Of a DNA stretch of 64,000 nt, positions 20,534 to 30,185 are shown piece after piece. The DNA lies in contig SCRE01000020.1 in the NCBI GenBank assembly GCA_004297935.1, positions 1 through 64,000 on the forward strand. The letters are read 5' to 3'. The DNA comes from Microbacteriaceae bacterium. Lineage in GTDB: Bacteria; Actinomycetota; Actinomycetes; Actinomycetales; Microbacteriaceae. Numbering within the stretch: the stretch's first letter is position 1; each line of letters opens with the position of its first letter. The translations under genes and the position numbers were made by a program. Under the pieces are notes generated by a model. That model was given only the letters and a program-made list of their open reading frames with translations, was not told where the DNA came from and did not search any database.

Positions 20534-20965
20534 CTACTTCGGCAAGGCCGGCAGGGTGTAGCGCAGCGCCTGCACGGTGACCTTGACGTCTTTGTGTGGG
20601 TTGATGTCGCTCGGGGTCGCGAAGACTGTGGTGCGCGGCACGTAGTCCGTGGTGCAGGCCTGGCCTTTGTACTCCTTGATCGCGACGGTCAGTTTGTTCG
20701 TGCCCGTCACCACGAAATCGGTTCCGGCCGGCGGACAGCTCGAACTGCCGTACGTCGTCACCGTGAACTGTGCGCCGTTTTTCAACCAGACCGAGAACGG
20801 GGCTCCGCCGGCACTGCTTGGCGGAGCCGTGACGCCCTTCGGTTCGCCCGGGTAGCTGGTGATCGGCTTGGTCGAGGAGGCGGAGCATCCGGCGAGCGTG
20901 ATCGTGACGGATGCGGCCAACAGAGCGACGATGGCGGTGGTACGCGCACGGCGCGGCGAGATCAT
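20534..20965 (-). CDS. Putative lipoprotein
   Basis: About 143 aa. A basic N-terminus (SPRRAR) is followed by a hydrophobic stretch and the lipobox LAGC, so the protein is likely lipid-anchored at Cys after signal peptidase II cleavage. The mature part is beta-rich and has two Cys (SSCPPAG and QACTTD) that could form a disulfide. No enzyme motif or family is recognised. Starts at 20965 (MISPRR) or 20974 (MGHMIS) are both possible. It lies upstream of clpC on the same strand and is divergent from the pirin gene. Confidence 0.72.
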   Translation of the reverse strand: MISPRRARTTAIVALLAASVTITLAGCSASSTKPITSYPGEPKGVTAPPSSAGGAPFSVWLKNGAQFTVTTYGSSSCPPAGTDFVVTGTNKLTVAIKEYKGQACTTDYVPRTTVFATPSDINPHKDVKVTVQALRYTLPALPK

Positions 20966-21054
20966 GTGCCCCATGATAAGGGCCGGGTATTGCCGGCAGA
21001 TGAGCGTTCCAACGCGACGGCGCACCGCCTCGAACCGCGGGTTAGGATGCCCCC

Positions 21055-22056
21055 ATGAGCAACCTCGAGCAGCGCCCCGCTGAGCTGATCGCCGACTGCA
21101 CTGCGGATGCGCCGCCCGAGTCGGGTGGGCACGCCGTCAAGGCGCCGCTGGAAATCCTGCTTCCGCGCGAGGTGCCGCTCGGCGGTCCGCGCGCGATGAC
21201 CGTGCATCGCACGTTGCCGCAACGGCAGCGGAGCACGATCGGAGCCTGGTGCTTCCTCGACCACTACGGCCCGGATGACGTATCGGCAACCGGTGGCATG
21301 CGGGTGCCGCCGCACCCGCACACCGGCCTGCAGACGGTGAGCTGGCTGTTCGCGGGTGAGATCCAGCACAACGACAGCGTGGGTACGTCTGCGCTCGTGC
21401 GCCCCGGCGAGCTCAACCTGATGACGGCCGGGCGCGGCATCAGCCACTCCGAGGTCTCCACACCCGGGACCACGACCCTGCACGGCGCGCAACTCTGGCT
21501 GGCGCTTCCGGACGCCGACCGCAACATGCTGCCGTTCTTCGAGCACACCGTGCCGGTTCCCTTCGCTTTCGCGGATGCGACGGTCCGCGTTTTCATCGGC
21601 GAGCTCGCAGGGGTGGCGGCACCGGCATCCGTATTCAGTCCGCTGCTGGGGGCACAGCTCGAGCTTCCGGCCGGCGCGAGTGTCGACCTGCCGCTCGATG
21701 AGATGTTCGAGCACGGCATCCTCGTCGATCTCGGTGCTGTGACGGTGAACGGCGAGCGGCTCGACCGCCGCCAACTCGGCTACCTGGGGCAGGGTCGCGA
21801 CAGCGTGCGCGTCCAGGCGACGACGGATGCACGGCTGCTCCTGCTCGGCGGCATCCCGTTGGGCGAACAACTGGTGATGTGGTGGAACTTCATCGGTCGC
21901 GGGCACAACGAGGTCGTCGGCTTCCGCGATGTGTGGCAGCACGACGTGATCGGCGAAGCGGATGCTCATGGCCGGTTCGGCCACGTCGCAGGCTACGACG
22001 GGCGGCCGCTGCCCGCGCCCGAACTGCCGACCGTGCGGCTGAAACCCCGGCACTGA
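21055..22056 (+). CDS. Pirin family bicupin protein
   Basis: A 333-aa bicupin of the pirin family. The N-terminal cupin has the metal-binding pattern PHPHTGLQTVSW, then QHNDS and GRGISHSE, giving the three His plus Glu expected for iron binding. The C-terminal cupin follows (about residues 180-300). Bacterial pirins are variously quercetin 2,3-dioxygenases or regulatory proteins; the role here cannot be decided. The ATG at 21055 is 90 bp from the divergent lipoprotein start. Confidence 0.9.
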   Translation: MSNLEQRPAELIADCTADAPPESGGHAVKAPLEILLPREVPLGGPRAMTVHRTLPQRQRSTIGAWCFLDHYGPDDVSATGGMRVPPHPHTGLQTVSWLFAGEIQHNDSVGTSALVRPGELNLMTAGRGISHSEVSTPGTTTLHGAQLWLALPDADRNMLPFFEHTVPVPFAFADATVRVFIGELAGVAAPASVFSPLLGAQLELPAGASVDLPLDEMFEHGILVDLGAVTVNGERLDRRQLGYLGQGRDSVRVQATTDARLLLLGGIPLGEQLVMWWNFIGRGHNEVVGFRDVWQHDVIGEADAHGRFGHVAGYDGRPLPAPELPTVRLKPRH

Positions 22057-22066
22057 AGCTTAGCGA

Positions 22067-22165
22067 CTGAAAGAACATCCGCCAGATCCAGCACGGGTTG
22101 TCAAGATCGATACTCAAACAATCGTTGACATCATCCGCGAGGGACGTGGAGAGTTGCCCTCGTGA
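22067..22165 (+). pseudogene. Possible remnant of a vapB-type antitoxin
   Basis: The frame that ends in TGA at 22163-22165 overlaps the vapC GTG start (22162) exactly as antitoxin and toxin genes usually do. It encodes a short tail including VVKIDTQTIVDIIREGRG. An in-frame TAG at 22061-22063 closes it upstream, and no ATG or GTG start with a ribosome site is seen, only CTG at 22067. A full antitoxin would need 60-90 residues, so the N-terminal part appears to be lost. Confidence 0.35.
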
Positions 22166-22557
22166 GCGTGGTCGCAGACAGCAGCGCAATCATCAGAATG
22201 CTGGCGGTAAGCAGCGCGTTGACTGCGGCATCACACCCGGCGATCGACGGTCACGACATCCATGCACCCCACTTGATCGACCCTGAGGTCGTGAACGCGG
22301 TACGCCGATTGGTGTTCTCGAGGCGCAACTCGCTTGATGACGCGGAGCTCATGCTGGACAGGTTCGTTGGCCTTGACGTTATCCGTTACCCGCATGCGTC
22401 TCTCATCGAGCGCGTTTGGAACCTGCGAGACATCATCGTTCCCTACGACGCGCTCTATGTTGCACTCGCCGAGCGACTTCGCATTCCGCTGATCACCGCA
22501 GATCATCGACTGGCGCGCGCCGCCGAGAACCTCTGCGAGATCCAGCTGCTCGAGTGA
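22162..22557 (+). CDS. vapC: PIN-domain toxin, VapC family
   Basis: A 131-aa PIN-domain ribonuclease of the VapC type, which usually cleaves tRNA or rRNA when freed from VapB. The expected acidic residues are present: Asp6 in VVADSSA, Glu in DPEVVNAVRR, Asp in VPYDALYVALAE, and Asp in LITADHRL. All four positions are intact, so the protein should be active if expressed. The start is GTG at 22162. There is no complete antitoxin gene next to it. Its end is 3 bp from the convergent cardiolipin synthase gene. Confidence 0.85.
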   Translation: MSVVADSSAIIRMLAVSSALTAASHPAIDGHDIHAPHLIDPEVVNAVRRLVFSRRNSLDDAELMLDRFVGLDVIRYPHASLIERVWNLRDIIVPYDALYVALAERLRIPLITADHRLARAAENLCEIQLLE

Positions 22558-22560
22558 CAC

Positions 22561-24042
22561 CTATTGCAGCGCCGACGTCAATCGGGCGAGGTTGTCAAGC
22601 ACGGTGGCATACAAAGGCTGCTTCAGCCACTCCTCCAGCGTGAGCACCGTGCTGTTGTCACGGTAGCCCTGTTCGATCGCTCGCATATCGCGCACGAACG
22701 TCGAACCGCGCACCATGAGTGAGATCTCCATGTTCAGCATGAACGAGCGCATGTCCATGTTGCTGGACCCGATCACGGCGACATCGTCATCGATCGAGAA
22801 GTGTTTGCTGTGCAGAATATACGGCGCCTTGTAGCGCCAGATCGTGACGCCGGTGCGCAGCAACTGCTCATAGTACGACCGCTGTGCGTGGTAAACCAAC
22901 GCCTGGTCGCCGATCTCCGAGACGAACAGCTCGACGTGCACACCGCGCTGCGTCGCCGTGGTCAACGCGACGAGCATCGCCTCGTCGGGAACGAAGTACG
23001 GGCTGGTAATGATGATTCGTTCCTGAGCTGCATACAACAGCGCGAGGAACAGTTTGAGGTTGTTCTCACCGACGAACCCGGGCCCGCTCGGCACGAGCTG
23101 GCAGTCCAACGGCCGATTCACCCCGGCCGGCATCATGGCCTCCAACGTCTCGACATCCAAGCGTTCGCGGGCGAGGAACTCGTCGGTCTCGATAAACCAG
23201 TCCGTGATGAAGATCGCGTTCAGGCCGGCCGCGACAGGGCCCTCTACTCGCGCGACCAGTTCCTGCCATTTCAGGCCGCGCCGGATGTTCGACCTCTTGT
23301 TGTAGCTGCGGTCGATGACGTTCTGCGACCCCATGAAGCCGACGATCGCGTCGACCACGAGCAGCTTGCGATGGTTGCGCAGGTCTGGCCGCTGATAGCG
23401 GCCCTTGAACGGCTGCACCGGCAGCATCAGCTGCCAGTGCGCCCCCATCGCGGTCAGGCGTTTGAGCGTGTGCCTGTAATCCCGGGTGCGCAATGACGCG
23501 ATGTGGTCCAGCAGCACGTGCACGGTGACTCCGCGGGCGATCGCCGCTTCGAGGGCGTCGAAGAACGGAGCAGTGGTCTGGTCGCAGCTGAGAATGTAGA
23601 ACTCGACGTGCACGAACAGCTTCGCCTGCCCGATCGCCTCGGTCATCGCGTCGAGCGACGCCTGGTAGTCGGGGATCAGCACCGCCGTGTTGTCACCGAT
23701 CAGCGGCATCGAGCCCAGGTTGCGATTCAGCGTGACGACGGATTCAAACCACGGCGGCCACGGCTCATCGTGCCGAACCCGCTCCATACCCTCTGTGCTA
23801 TCGATGATGAATTGGTCGACCAGTTCCTGCCGCTGCCGCCGCTTCTTGGGCAGCTTGTAGCTGCCGATCAGCAGGAAGAACAGCACACCGATGTATGGAA
23901 TGAAGAAGATCGCGAGCAACCAGGCGGTCGCGGAAGTCGGGCGCCGGTTGCGCGGAACCACGATGATCGAGATCACGCGAATGATGAAATCGACGAGGAA
24001 TGCAAGAACGACGACGATCGTCGTCCAGGTGGCCGCATCCAT
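22561..24042 (-). CDS. cls: Cardiolipin synthase
   Basis: A 493-aa phospholipase D-superfamily membrane enzyme. Two N-terminal membrane segments (about 7-28 and 40-62) are followed by two HKD motifs: NHRKLLVVD in the first PLD domain and LHSKHFSIDDD in the second, each with the downstream GS(Q/S)N element. It condenses two phosphatidylglycerols, or a related donor pair, into cardiolipin. The ATG at 24042 has AAGGA six bases upstream. A small membrane-protein gene lies 59 bp upstream on the same strand. Confidence 0.94.
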   Translation of the reverse strand: MDAATWTTIVVVLAFLVDFIIRVISIIVVPRNRRPTSATAWLLAIFFIPYIGVLFFLLIGSYKLPKKRRQRQELVDQFIIDSTEGMERVRHDEPWPPWFESVVTLNRNLGSMPLIGDNTAVLIPDYQASLDAMTEAIGQAKLFVHVEFYILSCDQTTAPFFDALEAAIARGVTVHVLLDHIASLRTRDYRHTLKRLTAMGAHWQLMLPVQPFKGRYQRPDLRNHRKLLVVDAIVGFMGSQNVIDRSYNKRSNIRRGLKWQELVARVEGPVAAGLNAIFITDWFIETDEFLARERLDVETLEAMMPAGVNRPLDCQLVPSGPGFVGENNLKLFLALLYAAQERIIITSPYFVPDEAMLVALTTATQRGVHVELFVSEIGDQALVYHAQRSYYEQLLRTGVTIWRYKAPYILHSKHFSIDDDVAVIGSSNMDMRSFMLNMEISLMVRGSTFVRDMRAIEQGYRDNSTVLTLEEWLKQPLYATVLDNLARLTSALQ

Positions 24043-24101
24043 CCGGTTTCCTTCGCGTCAAGGCGAGCGCGCGATATTGCACGCGCGTTGGGCTAACGCT
24101 A

Positions 24102-24284
24102 TTACGAAACCGAGGACTTCTGCGGGAGCCCGCGCCTCGCGCGCTCGTCAGCCTCGAGCTTGGCGTAAGCCTTGCGTTCCGAGCGGTCGGCGCGCACGAT
24201 CGCGCGCATCACCACCCAGAAGATGAGCCCCACCAGCACCGTGGGTGCCAGGGCCCAGACGATGCCGCTCCAGACGTCGTTCAT
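24102..24284 (-). CDS. Small single-span membrane protein
   Basis: A 60-aa protein with one hydrophobic helix (WALAPTVLVGLIFWVVMRAI) and a charged Lys/Arg/Glu-rich cytoplasmic tail ending in KSSVS. Similar short proteins are common in actinobacteria and have no assigned function. The ATG at 24284 faces the divergent CtaG-like gene; the cls gene follows on the same strand. Confidence 0.68.
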   Translation of the reverse strand: MNDVWSGIVWALAPTVLVGLIFWVVMRAIVRADRSERKAYAKLEADERARRGLPQKSSVS

Positions 24285-24408
24285 AGTGCTTCAACGATAC
24301 GCTGTTCCGTCTTACCGCGCTCACGGGCTGCCGGAGGATAATGGCCTGGCCGCTGCTGCCGCATGATGGCAGCCGGTATTTGAACGGAGTACGACCACGC
24401 CACCCGTC

Positions 24409-25284
24409 TTGACGTTCCTCACGACCTTCCAGCTCGACCCGGTTGCCCTGGGCGTCACAGCGGCCCTCGCCGTCGGCTACATCGTCGGGATCATGCTCGC
24501 GCGGCGCGCCGGCGTGAACTGGCCGCCGCTGCGAACACTGGCATTCTTCGCTCTTGGACTCGGCTCGTATGCGTGGGTCTCGTTCGGGTTCCTCGGCGCG
24601 TACAGCACGGAACTGCGCTGGGCGTTCACGACCAGGATCGCGCTTCTGCTGTTCGCCGTGCCCGCCCTGATCGCGCTCGGCCGACCTGTTGAACTGGCGC
24701 GCGCCGGGTTGAGCGGATGGCCGCTGCACGCGATCGACGCCGTGCTCGACTCCTGGCCCGTAAGACTTCTCGGCAACGCGATGTTCGCGGGCTTGCTCGC
24801 GCTGGTCGCGTTTCTCGTGTTCCTGACCCCGTTCGCCTTGGTGTTGCGCCAGAGCCCGATGGCCGAATCCCTGATCACGGTGATCGTCCCCCTCGTGGGA
24901 TTGATCATGGTGCTGCCCATCGTCGGAAGCACCGTGGTGCGGACCACTCTGTTCATCACGGTCGAGTTCCTGTTCGCCTTCGTCGAGCTGGTGATGGATG
25001 CCATCCCCGGCATCCTGTTGCGGCTCAACGATCACGTGCTCGACGGCGCCCGCGCGGTGGCGATCGGCATGCCGTCCTGGTTTCCGAATCCGCTGCACGA
25101 TCAACATCTCTCCGGCGACTTCCTGTGGTTCATCGCGGAGATCGCGGACATCCCTGTGCTGATCATCCTGTTCATGCGCTGGATTCGCGTCGACCGCGGC
25201 GAGGCCAAGCAGATGGACGAGCTGACGGACGAGGAGATGGAAGCACTCACCCAGGAGCACCTGCGTGGCTTCCAGGAGCGCTAG
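24409..25284 (+). CDS. CtaG-like cytochrome c oxidase assembly membrane protein
   Basis: A 291-aa protein with about seven hydrophobic segments, typical of the caa3-type CtaG family (copper delivery or assembly of cytochrome oxidase). Recognisable stretches are YSTELRWAFTTRIALLL, the long run around PFALVLRQSP, and DQHLSGDFLWFIAEIADIP near the C-terminus, where His and Asp residues recur in the family. The only in-frame start is TTG at 24409; no convincing ribosome site precedes it. It converges on lysS. Confidence 0.8.
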   Translation: MTFLTTFQLDPVALGVTAALAVGYIVGIMLARRAGVNWPPLRTLAFFALGLGSYAWVSFGFLGAYSTELRWAFTTRIALLLFAVPALIALGRPVELARAGLSGWPLHAIDAVLDSWPVRLLGNAMFAGLLALVAFLVFLTPFALVLRQSPMAESLITVIVPLVGLIMVLPIVGSTVVRTTLFITVEFLFAFVELVMDAIPGILLRLNDHVLDGARAVAIGMPSWFPNPLHDQHLSGDFLWFIAEIADIPVLIILFMRWIRVDRGEAKQMDELTDEEMEALTQEHLRGFQER

Positions 25285-25302
25285 CCCCGTCGCTGTTCTC
25301 TT

Positions 25303-25347
25303 CTATTTCACCGGTGCCTATTCCACAGGTGCCTATTTCACCAGTGG
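25303..25347. repeat. Three 15-bp tandem repeats across the lysS stop codon
   Basis: CTATTTCACCGGTGC (25303-25317), CTATTCCACAGGTGC (25318-25332) and CTATTTCACCAGTGG (25333-25347) are near-identical 15-mers. The third contains the lysS stop codon and last codons. Because the unit is a multiple of three, each copy repeats the lysS stop codon in frame. Confidence 0.8.
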
Positions 25348-26898
25348 GAACAGAATCGTCTCCCGAATGCCCAACCCGGTCAGTGCCATGAGTAGACGGT
25401 CGATGCCCATTCCCATGCCGCCGGACGGCGGCATGCCGAACTCGAGCGCACGCAGGAATTCCTCATCCAGGCGCATCGCCTCGTCATCGCCGGCGGCTGC
25501 AAGCCGCGCCTGCTCGACGAAGCGCTCACGCTGAACGACAGGATCGACCAGCTCCGAGTATCCGGTCGCCAGTTCGAAGCCGCGGATGTACAGGTCCCAT
25601 TTCTCCACGGCGCCGTCGAGGGAGCGGTGCGCGCGCACGAGCGGGCTGGTGTCGACGGGGAAGTCCATGACGAATGTGGGACGCTGCAGCGATCCCTTGA
25701 CGAAGTGCTCCCAGAGTTCCTCGACGTATTTGCCGGGCAGCGGATGCGGCACCTCGATGCCTTCTGCCTCGGCGATCGCCTTCAACCGGTCGATCGGCGT
25801 CTGCGGCGTGATCTGTGTGTCGGTGGCTGCTGAGAGGCTCTCGAACATGGAGATCCGATCCCATTCGCCGCCGAGATCGTATTCGGTGCCGTCCGCCCAG
25901 GTGACGGTGTGGCCGCCGGTGATGGCGAGCGCAGCATCCTGGATCAGGGTCTGGGTCAGCTCGGCCATCGTGTTGTAGTCGCCGTAGGCCTCATACGCTT
26001 CGAGCATGGCGAACTCGGGCGAGTGCGTGGAGTCCGCTCCCTCATTGCGGAAATTGCGGTTGATCTCATACACGCGCTCGATGCCACCGACGACCGCGCG
26101 CTTGAGGAAGAGTTCCGGCGCGATGCGCAGGTAGAGTTCCGTGTCGAATGCGTTCGAGTGCGTGACGAACGGGCGAGCGGATGCCCCGCCGTGCATCGTC
26201 TGCAGCATCGGTGTCTCGACCTCGATGAAGTTGCGCGACGTGAATGTGGCGCGCAGGCTCGCGACCGCCTTCGACCGGTTCAGCACGTTCGTGCGGGCCT
26301 GTTCGCGAGCGATCAGGTCGAGGTAGCGGCTGCGCACACGGGTCTCTTCGCTCAGCTCCGTGTGCAGGTTCGGCAGTGGCAGCAGCGCTTTGGCCGCGAT
26401 CTGCCACTCGGTCACCATCACGGACAGTTCGCCACGACGACTGGAGATGACCTCGCCGGAGACGAAGACGTGGTCACCCAGGTCGACGAATTCCTTCCAG
26501 CGGGCGAGCGATTCCTCGCCGACGGAGGCCAGAGACACCATCGCTTGGATGCGGCTGCCGTCGCCGGACTGCAGGCTGGCGAAGCAGAGCTTCCCGGTGT
26601 TGCGCAGATGAACGACCCGACCCGCGACGCCGACGATGACGCCGGTCGTGGCATCCACTTCCAGGTCGGCGAAGCGCTCTCGCACGGCCGGGATCGAATG
26701 GGTGATCGGCAGTGTCACCGGGTAGGCACCGCCTGCCGCGGTCTTGGCCGCGGCGATGAGGCGCTCGCGCTTGTGCAGGCGCACGGCTTTCTGCTCGCTG
26801 ACGTCGACGTCGCTCAGGCCCGTGTCATTCAGTTCGACCGTGCGCGGCTCGACGGCTGCTTCTGCGGGTGGCTTGGCCATGGCTGGTCTTTCTGTCAT
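25333..26898 (-). CDS. lysS: Lysyl-tRNA synthetase, class II
   Basis: A 521-aa class II enzyme that charges tRNA-Lys. The OB-fold anticodon-binding domain (about 75-190, ending in RSRYLDL) is followed by the catalytic domain with motif 1 ([11 protein letters not shown]), motif 2 ([13 protein letters not shown]...HSPEFAMLE) and motif 3 ([11 protein letters not shown]). The length is normal apart from an extra N-terminal stretch of about 40 residues. Starts at 26898 or at the second ATG (26880) are both possible. It is the last gene of the leftward fol/pan cluster, 16 bp after panC. panD is absent between them. Confidence 0.96.
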   Translation of the reverse strand: MTERPAMAKPPAEAAVEPRTVELNDTGLSDVDVSEQKAVRLHKRERLIAAAKTAAGGAYPVTLPITHSIPAVRERFADLEVDATTGVIVGVAGRVVHLRNTGKLCFASLQSGDGSRIQAMVSLASVGEESLARWKEFVDLGDHVFVSGEVISSRRGELSVMVTEWQIAAKALLPLPNLHTELSEETRVRSRYLDLIAREQARTNVLNRSKAVASLRATFTSRNFIEVETPMLQTMHGGASARPFVTHSNAFDTELYLRIAPELFLKRAVVGGIERVYEINRNFRNEGADSTHSPEFAMLEAYEAYGDYNTMAELTQTLIQDAALAITGGHTVTWADGTEYDLGGEWDRISMFESLSAATDTQITPQTPIDRLKAIAEAEGIEVPHPLPGKYVEELWEHFVKGSLQRPTFVMDFPVDTSPLVRAHRSLDGAVEKWDLYIRGFELATGYSELVDPVVQRERFVEQARLAAAGDDEAMRLDEEFLRALEFGMPPSGGMGMGIDRLLMALTGLGIRETILFPLVK

Positions 26899-26914
26899 GA
26901 GGGGTTGCTGGCGG

Positions 26915-27775
26915 TCACGATCCGATCACCATCGAGGCGTTGTCGATCAAGTGGGTGGTTCCCACCCGCGCGGCGATCAGCATCGTTGCCTGTCCGCGGT
27001 AATCGGCGGCGACAGGCAGGAACGTTTCCGGGTCGACAACCACGAGATAGTCCAGCTTAACGGCTGGCCTGCTCGCCGCACGTTCGCGCGCGACGGACAA
27101 CGCGGCGTCCGCTCCGTCCACAGCCGCGGTGGATGCCGCCGCAAGCGCAGCGGACAGCACGAGCGCGGCAGTATGCTCGCGCGCGTTCAGATACCGATTG
27201 CGGCTGGACAGGGCCAGGCCGTCCGCTTCGCGCACGGTCGGCACGACATCGAGCACAGTCGGCAGGTTGAGGTCGCGCACCATCTGCCCGACCAGGAAGA
27301 TCTGTTGCGCATCCTTCTGCCCGAACACCGTCACCTGCGGTCGAACGATGTTCATCAGCTTGGCCACGACCGTGAGCATCCCGTCGAAATGGCCCGGACG
27401 GGTGACACCCTCGTAGAGTTCCCCCACTGCGCCCGCGCTCACGCGAGTTGCGGTCGGTCCGTCCGGGTACATCTGCGCAACCGACGGCGCGAACACCAGG
27501 TCGGCCTTTCCCGACAGCGTCGTGAGATCCGTCTCGAGGGTGCGCGGGTAACGGTCGAAGTCCTCGTTCGGCCCGAATTGCAGCGGGTTGACGAAAATCG
27601 ACACGACGACGAGGTCCGCGATGGCTGCGGCGCGCCGAACCAGGCTGAGATGGCCCGCGTGCAATGCGCCCATGGTCGGCACAAGCGCGACTCGGCGGTC
27701 TCGCCGTCGACCCTCCAGCGCAGCGTGCAGTCCATCGATCGTCGTCGCGACGGTCGATGGACTGTGCGCGGTCAC
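26915..27775 (-). CDS. panC: Pantothenate synthetase
   Basis: A 286-aa enzyme that joins pantoate and beta-alanine with ATP in vitamin B5 synthesis. Motifs of the family are clear: [15 protein letters not shown] (HIGH-type), [25 protein letters not shown] and [10 protein letters not shown]. The GTG at 27775 overlaps the stop of the upstream DUF2520 gene (GTGA), indicating coupled translation. Confidence 0.96.
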   Translation of the reverse strand: MTAHSPSTVATTIDGLHAALEGRRRDRRVALVPTMGALHAGHLSLVRRAAAIADLVVVSIFVNPLQFGPNEDFDRYPRTLETDLTTLSGKADLVFAPSVAQMYPDGPTATRVSAGAVGELYEGVTRPGHFDGMLTVVAKLMNIVRPQVTVFGQKDAQQIFLVGQMVRDLNLPTVLDVVPTVREADGLALSSRNRYLNAREHTAALVLSAALAAASTAAVDGADAALSVARERAASRPAVKLDYLVVVDPETFLPVAADYRGQATMLIAARVGTTHLIDNASMVIGS

Positions 27776-28494
27776 CGGAGGTCGCTCTCGGTCGGCGGCA
27801 GGGTTCTGATGCCTGCCCGGCTCAGCGCGTCGTCGACTGTTGAGCGCACCAGCGGGGCGAGGAAGCTTCCGGGGTTCTCCAGGCCGATCCCGATCAGGAT
27901 TTCTGCCGCCTGACCGACGATCGCCTGCGAGAACGTTGTCGCTGTTGCGATCGCCTCCGCGTAGGCGGGTCGGTCCTGTTCGGCCACGAGCACCGGCTCT
28001 CCGCCCATTTCGACGACGAGCGCCTGGCCGATCGGTTGCACGGGAGCCGGCGCCGTGACGGCGAATGAGCTTTCGGCGATGCGCGCCAGGTCGATGCTGG
28101 TGCCGGTGAACGACATCGCCGGATGAATCGCGAGCGGGATCGCCCCGGCGGCCGATGCCGGGGCGAGCACACCGACGCCGTAACGGGCTGCCGTGTGCAT
28201 CACGAGCTGACCGGACTGCCAGGCACCGGTTGCGGCGAGTCCGGCCACGAGCCGAGGCAGTTCAGAGTCCGGCACGGCCAGCAGCACGAGCTCGCTGCGC
28301 TCGACCACGACAGGCACATCGAGGATCGGCACGCCCGGCAGGATCGTCTCCGCGTGTTCCCGGCTCGCCTCCGACACGGCAGAGATGCCGACGATCGCGT
28401 GGCCGGCGCCGGCCAGCGCCGCGCCGAGGATCGGTCCGACCTTGCCCGCGCCGACGATTCCGACACCGAGTCTTCCGGACCTCTGCATGCTCAT
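27772..28494 (-). CDS. Rossmann-like/DUF2520 domain protein
   Basis: A 240-aa protein with an N-terminal NAD(P)-binding fold (VGIVGAGKVGPILGAALA) and a C-terminal helical DUF2520 domain, the architecture of 6-phosphogluconate dehydrogenase-like reductases. It is regularly encoded directly before panC in actinobacteria. A ketopantoate reductase-like role in the pantothenate pathway is therefore plausible but not shown by sequence. It overlaps the genes on both sides by four bases. Confidence 0.85.
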   Translation of the reverse strand: MSMQRSGRLGVGIVGAGKVGPILGAALAGAGHAIVGISAVSEASREHAETILPGVPILDVPVVVERSELVLLAVPDSELPRLVAGLAATGAWQSGQLVMHTAARYGVGVLAPASAAGAIPLAIHPAMSFTGTSIDLARIAESSFAVTAPAPVQPIGQALVVEMGGEPVLVAEQDRPAYAEAIATATTFSQAIVGQAAEILIGIGLENPGSFLAPLVRSTVDDALSRAGIRTLPPTESDLR

Positions 28495-30185
28495 GCGCGG
28501 TCGCCTCGATCGAACGAGCCCTCAGCCGCCGGCTCAGCTGTGCCGTTCGCGGCTGGACTGTTCGCGATCGTGCCGTTCGCGGCTGCATCGCTTGCAGCCG
28601 GGTCGTTCCAGTGATGGCTGGTGTCCCGGGCGGCCCAGGCGATGGCGCCGGAGGAGATCCGGTCGAACAACACGAGTGCGGAATCCACGGCGATCACCGA
28701 CAGTTCCGGACGCACATGCCCCTCGACGGTGTGAACCTTGGCCTTCGCGAGCCCGAGCCAGCGGCGCACCGGCCCCTGTTCGATCTCGACGCTCTGCAGC
28801 CGGGCGAGCGGAACGAAGATGATGCGACGCCCGAAGACGCCGTGCCGCAGCACGACGACGCCGTCCACGATGGTGTAGCCGGTGCGTCGCCACGAGAACG
28901 GCCGCAGCCAGCGGGCCCGGCGCGGAGCATCCGCAAACACGCTCTGCTCGGCACGGCGATCCATCCCTGCCATCACGATCGCGGTGCGCCCAGCGTCGTC
29001 CAGTCCGGGCAGCAACAGTGGGAGAACCCGCTGAACATCGCCCACGCTGCCGACCGGCAGGGTGGTACTGCGCGACTCCCCTGCGCCGCGTTCATGCGAA
29101 CGCCCTGCCGTGTTGATGCGGATCTGCCACCAGCCGAACGGCCGCCACAGCACCGGTTGCAGCACCTCGACCGCGTGGATGCGGCCGGGCGGCAACGTCT
29201 CGCTGCTTGTCGCGAACAGGCCGAAACCGATCCGCACACCGTCCGAAGTTCCGGAGATCGAATACCGCAGTGCCTTGCCGAAACGACGGGTGTAGTAGCC
29301 GAGCGTTCCGAGCATGCCAGGGAGGATGACGAACAGAATCCAGTACCGGCCGGTCAGCACCCCTGCGGTCACGGCCGCGGCGACGATGAGAACGAACACC
29401 GTGAACCCGCTCAGCAGCAGCGAGCCGGCCAGGCGTCCCGGGTGCATGTTGACGACGGATGCCGGTGGTGCGGCATCCGGATTCAGATCGGCCGGGCTGA
29501 TGAACTCGCCGACACGATCATTCAGGATGTCGGACACGGTTCGGTGCGCTGCCGTCGCAGCGGCCTCCTGAGGATCCTGCCCCGATGCGTGCGGGGCCGC
29601 TTGCGCTTGCTGGGCGCGTGCACCGGAGGCGAGTCGCAGGATATCGCGGCGGAGGTCCTCGGCGAGTCCCGAGCCCAGGTATGCCAGGTGTACGTTCGCG
29701 TCGTGCCCGGCAACCACGATTTCGAGCTTGGCGGCCCCGAAGATCCGCGCGAACACCGGTCGGTGCACGTTGATGCCTTGAATGCGGTCCAAACGCGCCT
29801 TGCGGTGCGAGCGTGAGAGGATGCCACTGCGCACCTCGACCGCTTCGTCACCGATGCGGAACGTGTGCATCCGCCAGGACAGATAGAAGCCGCCGATCGC
29901 CAGCACGATCACCGCCGCGACGATGAGCAGCGCCCAGCCGGTGAGCCCGCGATTGTAGATCTGATCGATCGGATCGCCGCCGTAGCTCGGCGTGTGGAAG
30001 AAGAAGTCGATCAACCGCTCGCGCAGGTTCGCGATGATCACGCCGAGCACGGCGATCAGCGCGATTCCACCGCGCAGCAACGGCGTCGCAGGGTGCAGCC
30101 TGTGCCACTGACCGTCCGCGTACCGGGTGAACATGCGCTGCACAGCCGACGGATGCTGCGCACCGGGGAGATCCTGCGAGCTCAC
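28491..30185 (-). CDS. Membrane protein with tandem bacterial PH (YdbT-like) domains
   Basis: A 564-aa protein with several hydrophobic pairs and repeated bPH2 (DUF304) domains. Characteristic strands include AVEVRSGILSRSHRKARLDRIQ, RIGFGLF...LPPGRIHAVEV and VVLRHGVFGRRIIFVPLARLQ. The YdbS/YdbT pair is widespread and of uncertain function; YdbST of Bacillus is linked to bacteriocin resistance. The last 30 residues are an Ala/Asn/Gly-rich tail with repeated ANGT words. The GTG at 30185 overlaps the stop of the smaller PH gene. Confidence 0.86.
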   Translation of the reverse strand: MSSQDLPGAQHPSAVQRMFTRYADGQWHRLHPATPLLRGGIALIAVLGVIIANLRERLIDFFFHTPSYGGDPIDQIYNRGLTGWALLIVAAVIVLAIGGFYLSWRMHTFRIGDEAVEVRSGILSRSHRKARLDRIQGINVHRPVFARIFGAAKLEIVVAGHDANVHLAYLGSGLAEDLRRDILRLASGARAQQAQAAPHASGQDPQEAAATAAHRTVSDILNDRVGEFISPADLNPDAAPPASVVNMHPGRLAGSLLLSGFTVFVLIVAAAVTAGVLTGRYWILFVILPGMLGTLGYYTRRFGKALRYSISGTSDGVRIGFGLFATSSETLPPGRIHAVEVLQPVLWRPFGWWQIRINTAGRSHERGAGESRSTTLPVGSVGDVQRVLPLLLPGLDDAGRTAIVMAGMDRRAEQSVFADAPRRARWLRPFSWRRTGYTIVDGVVVLRHGVFGRRIIFVPLARLQSVEIEQGPVRRWLGLAKAKVHTVEGHVRPELSVIAVDSALVLFDRISSGAIAWAARDTSHHWNDPAASDAAANGTIANSPAANGTAEPAAEGSFDRGDRA

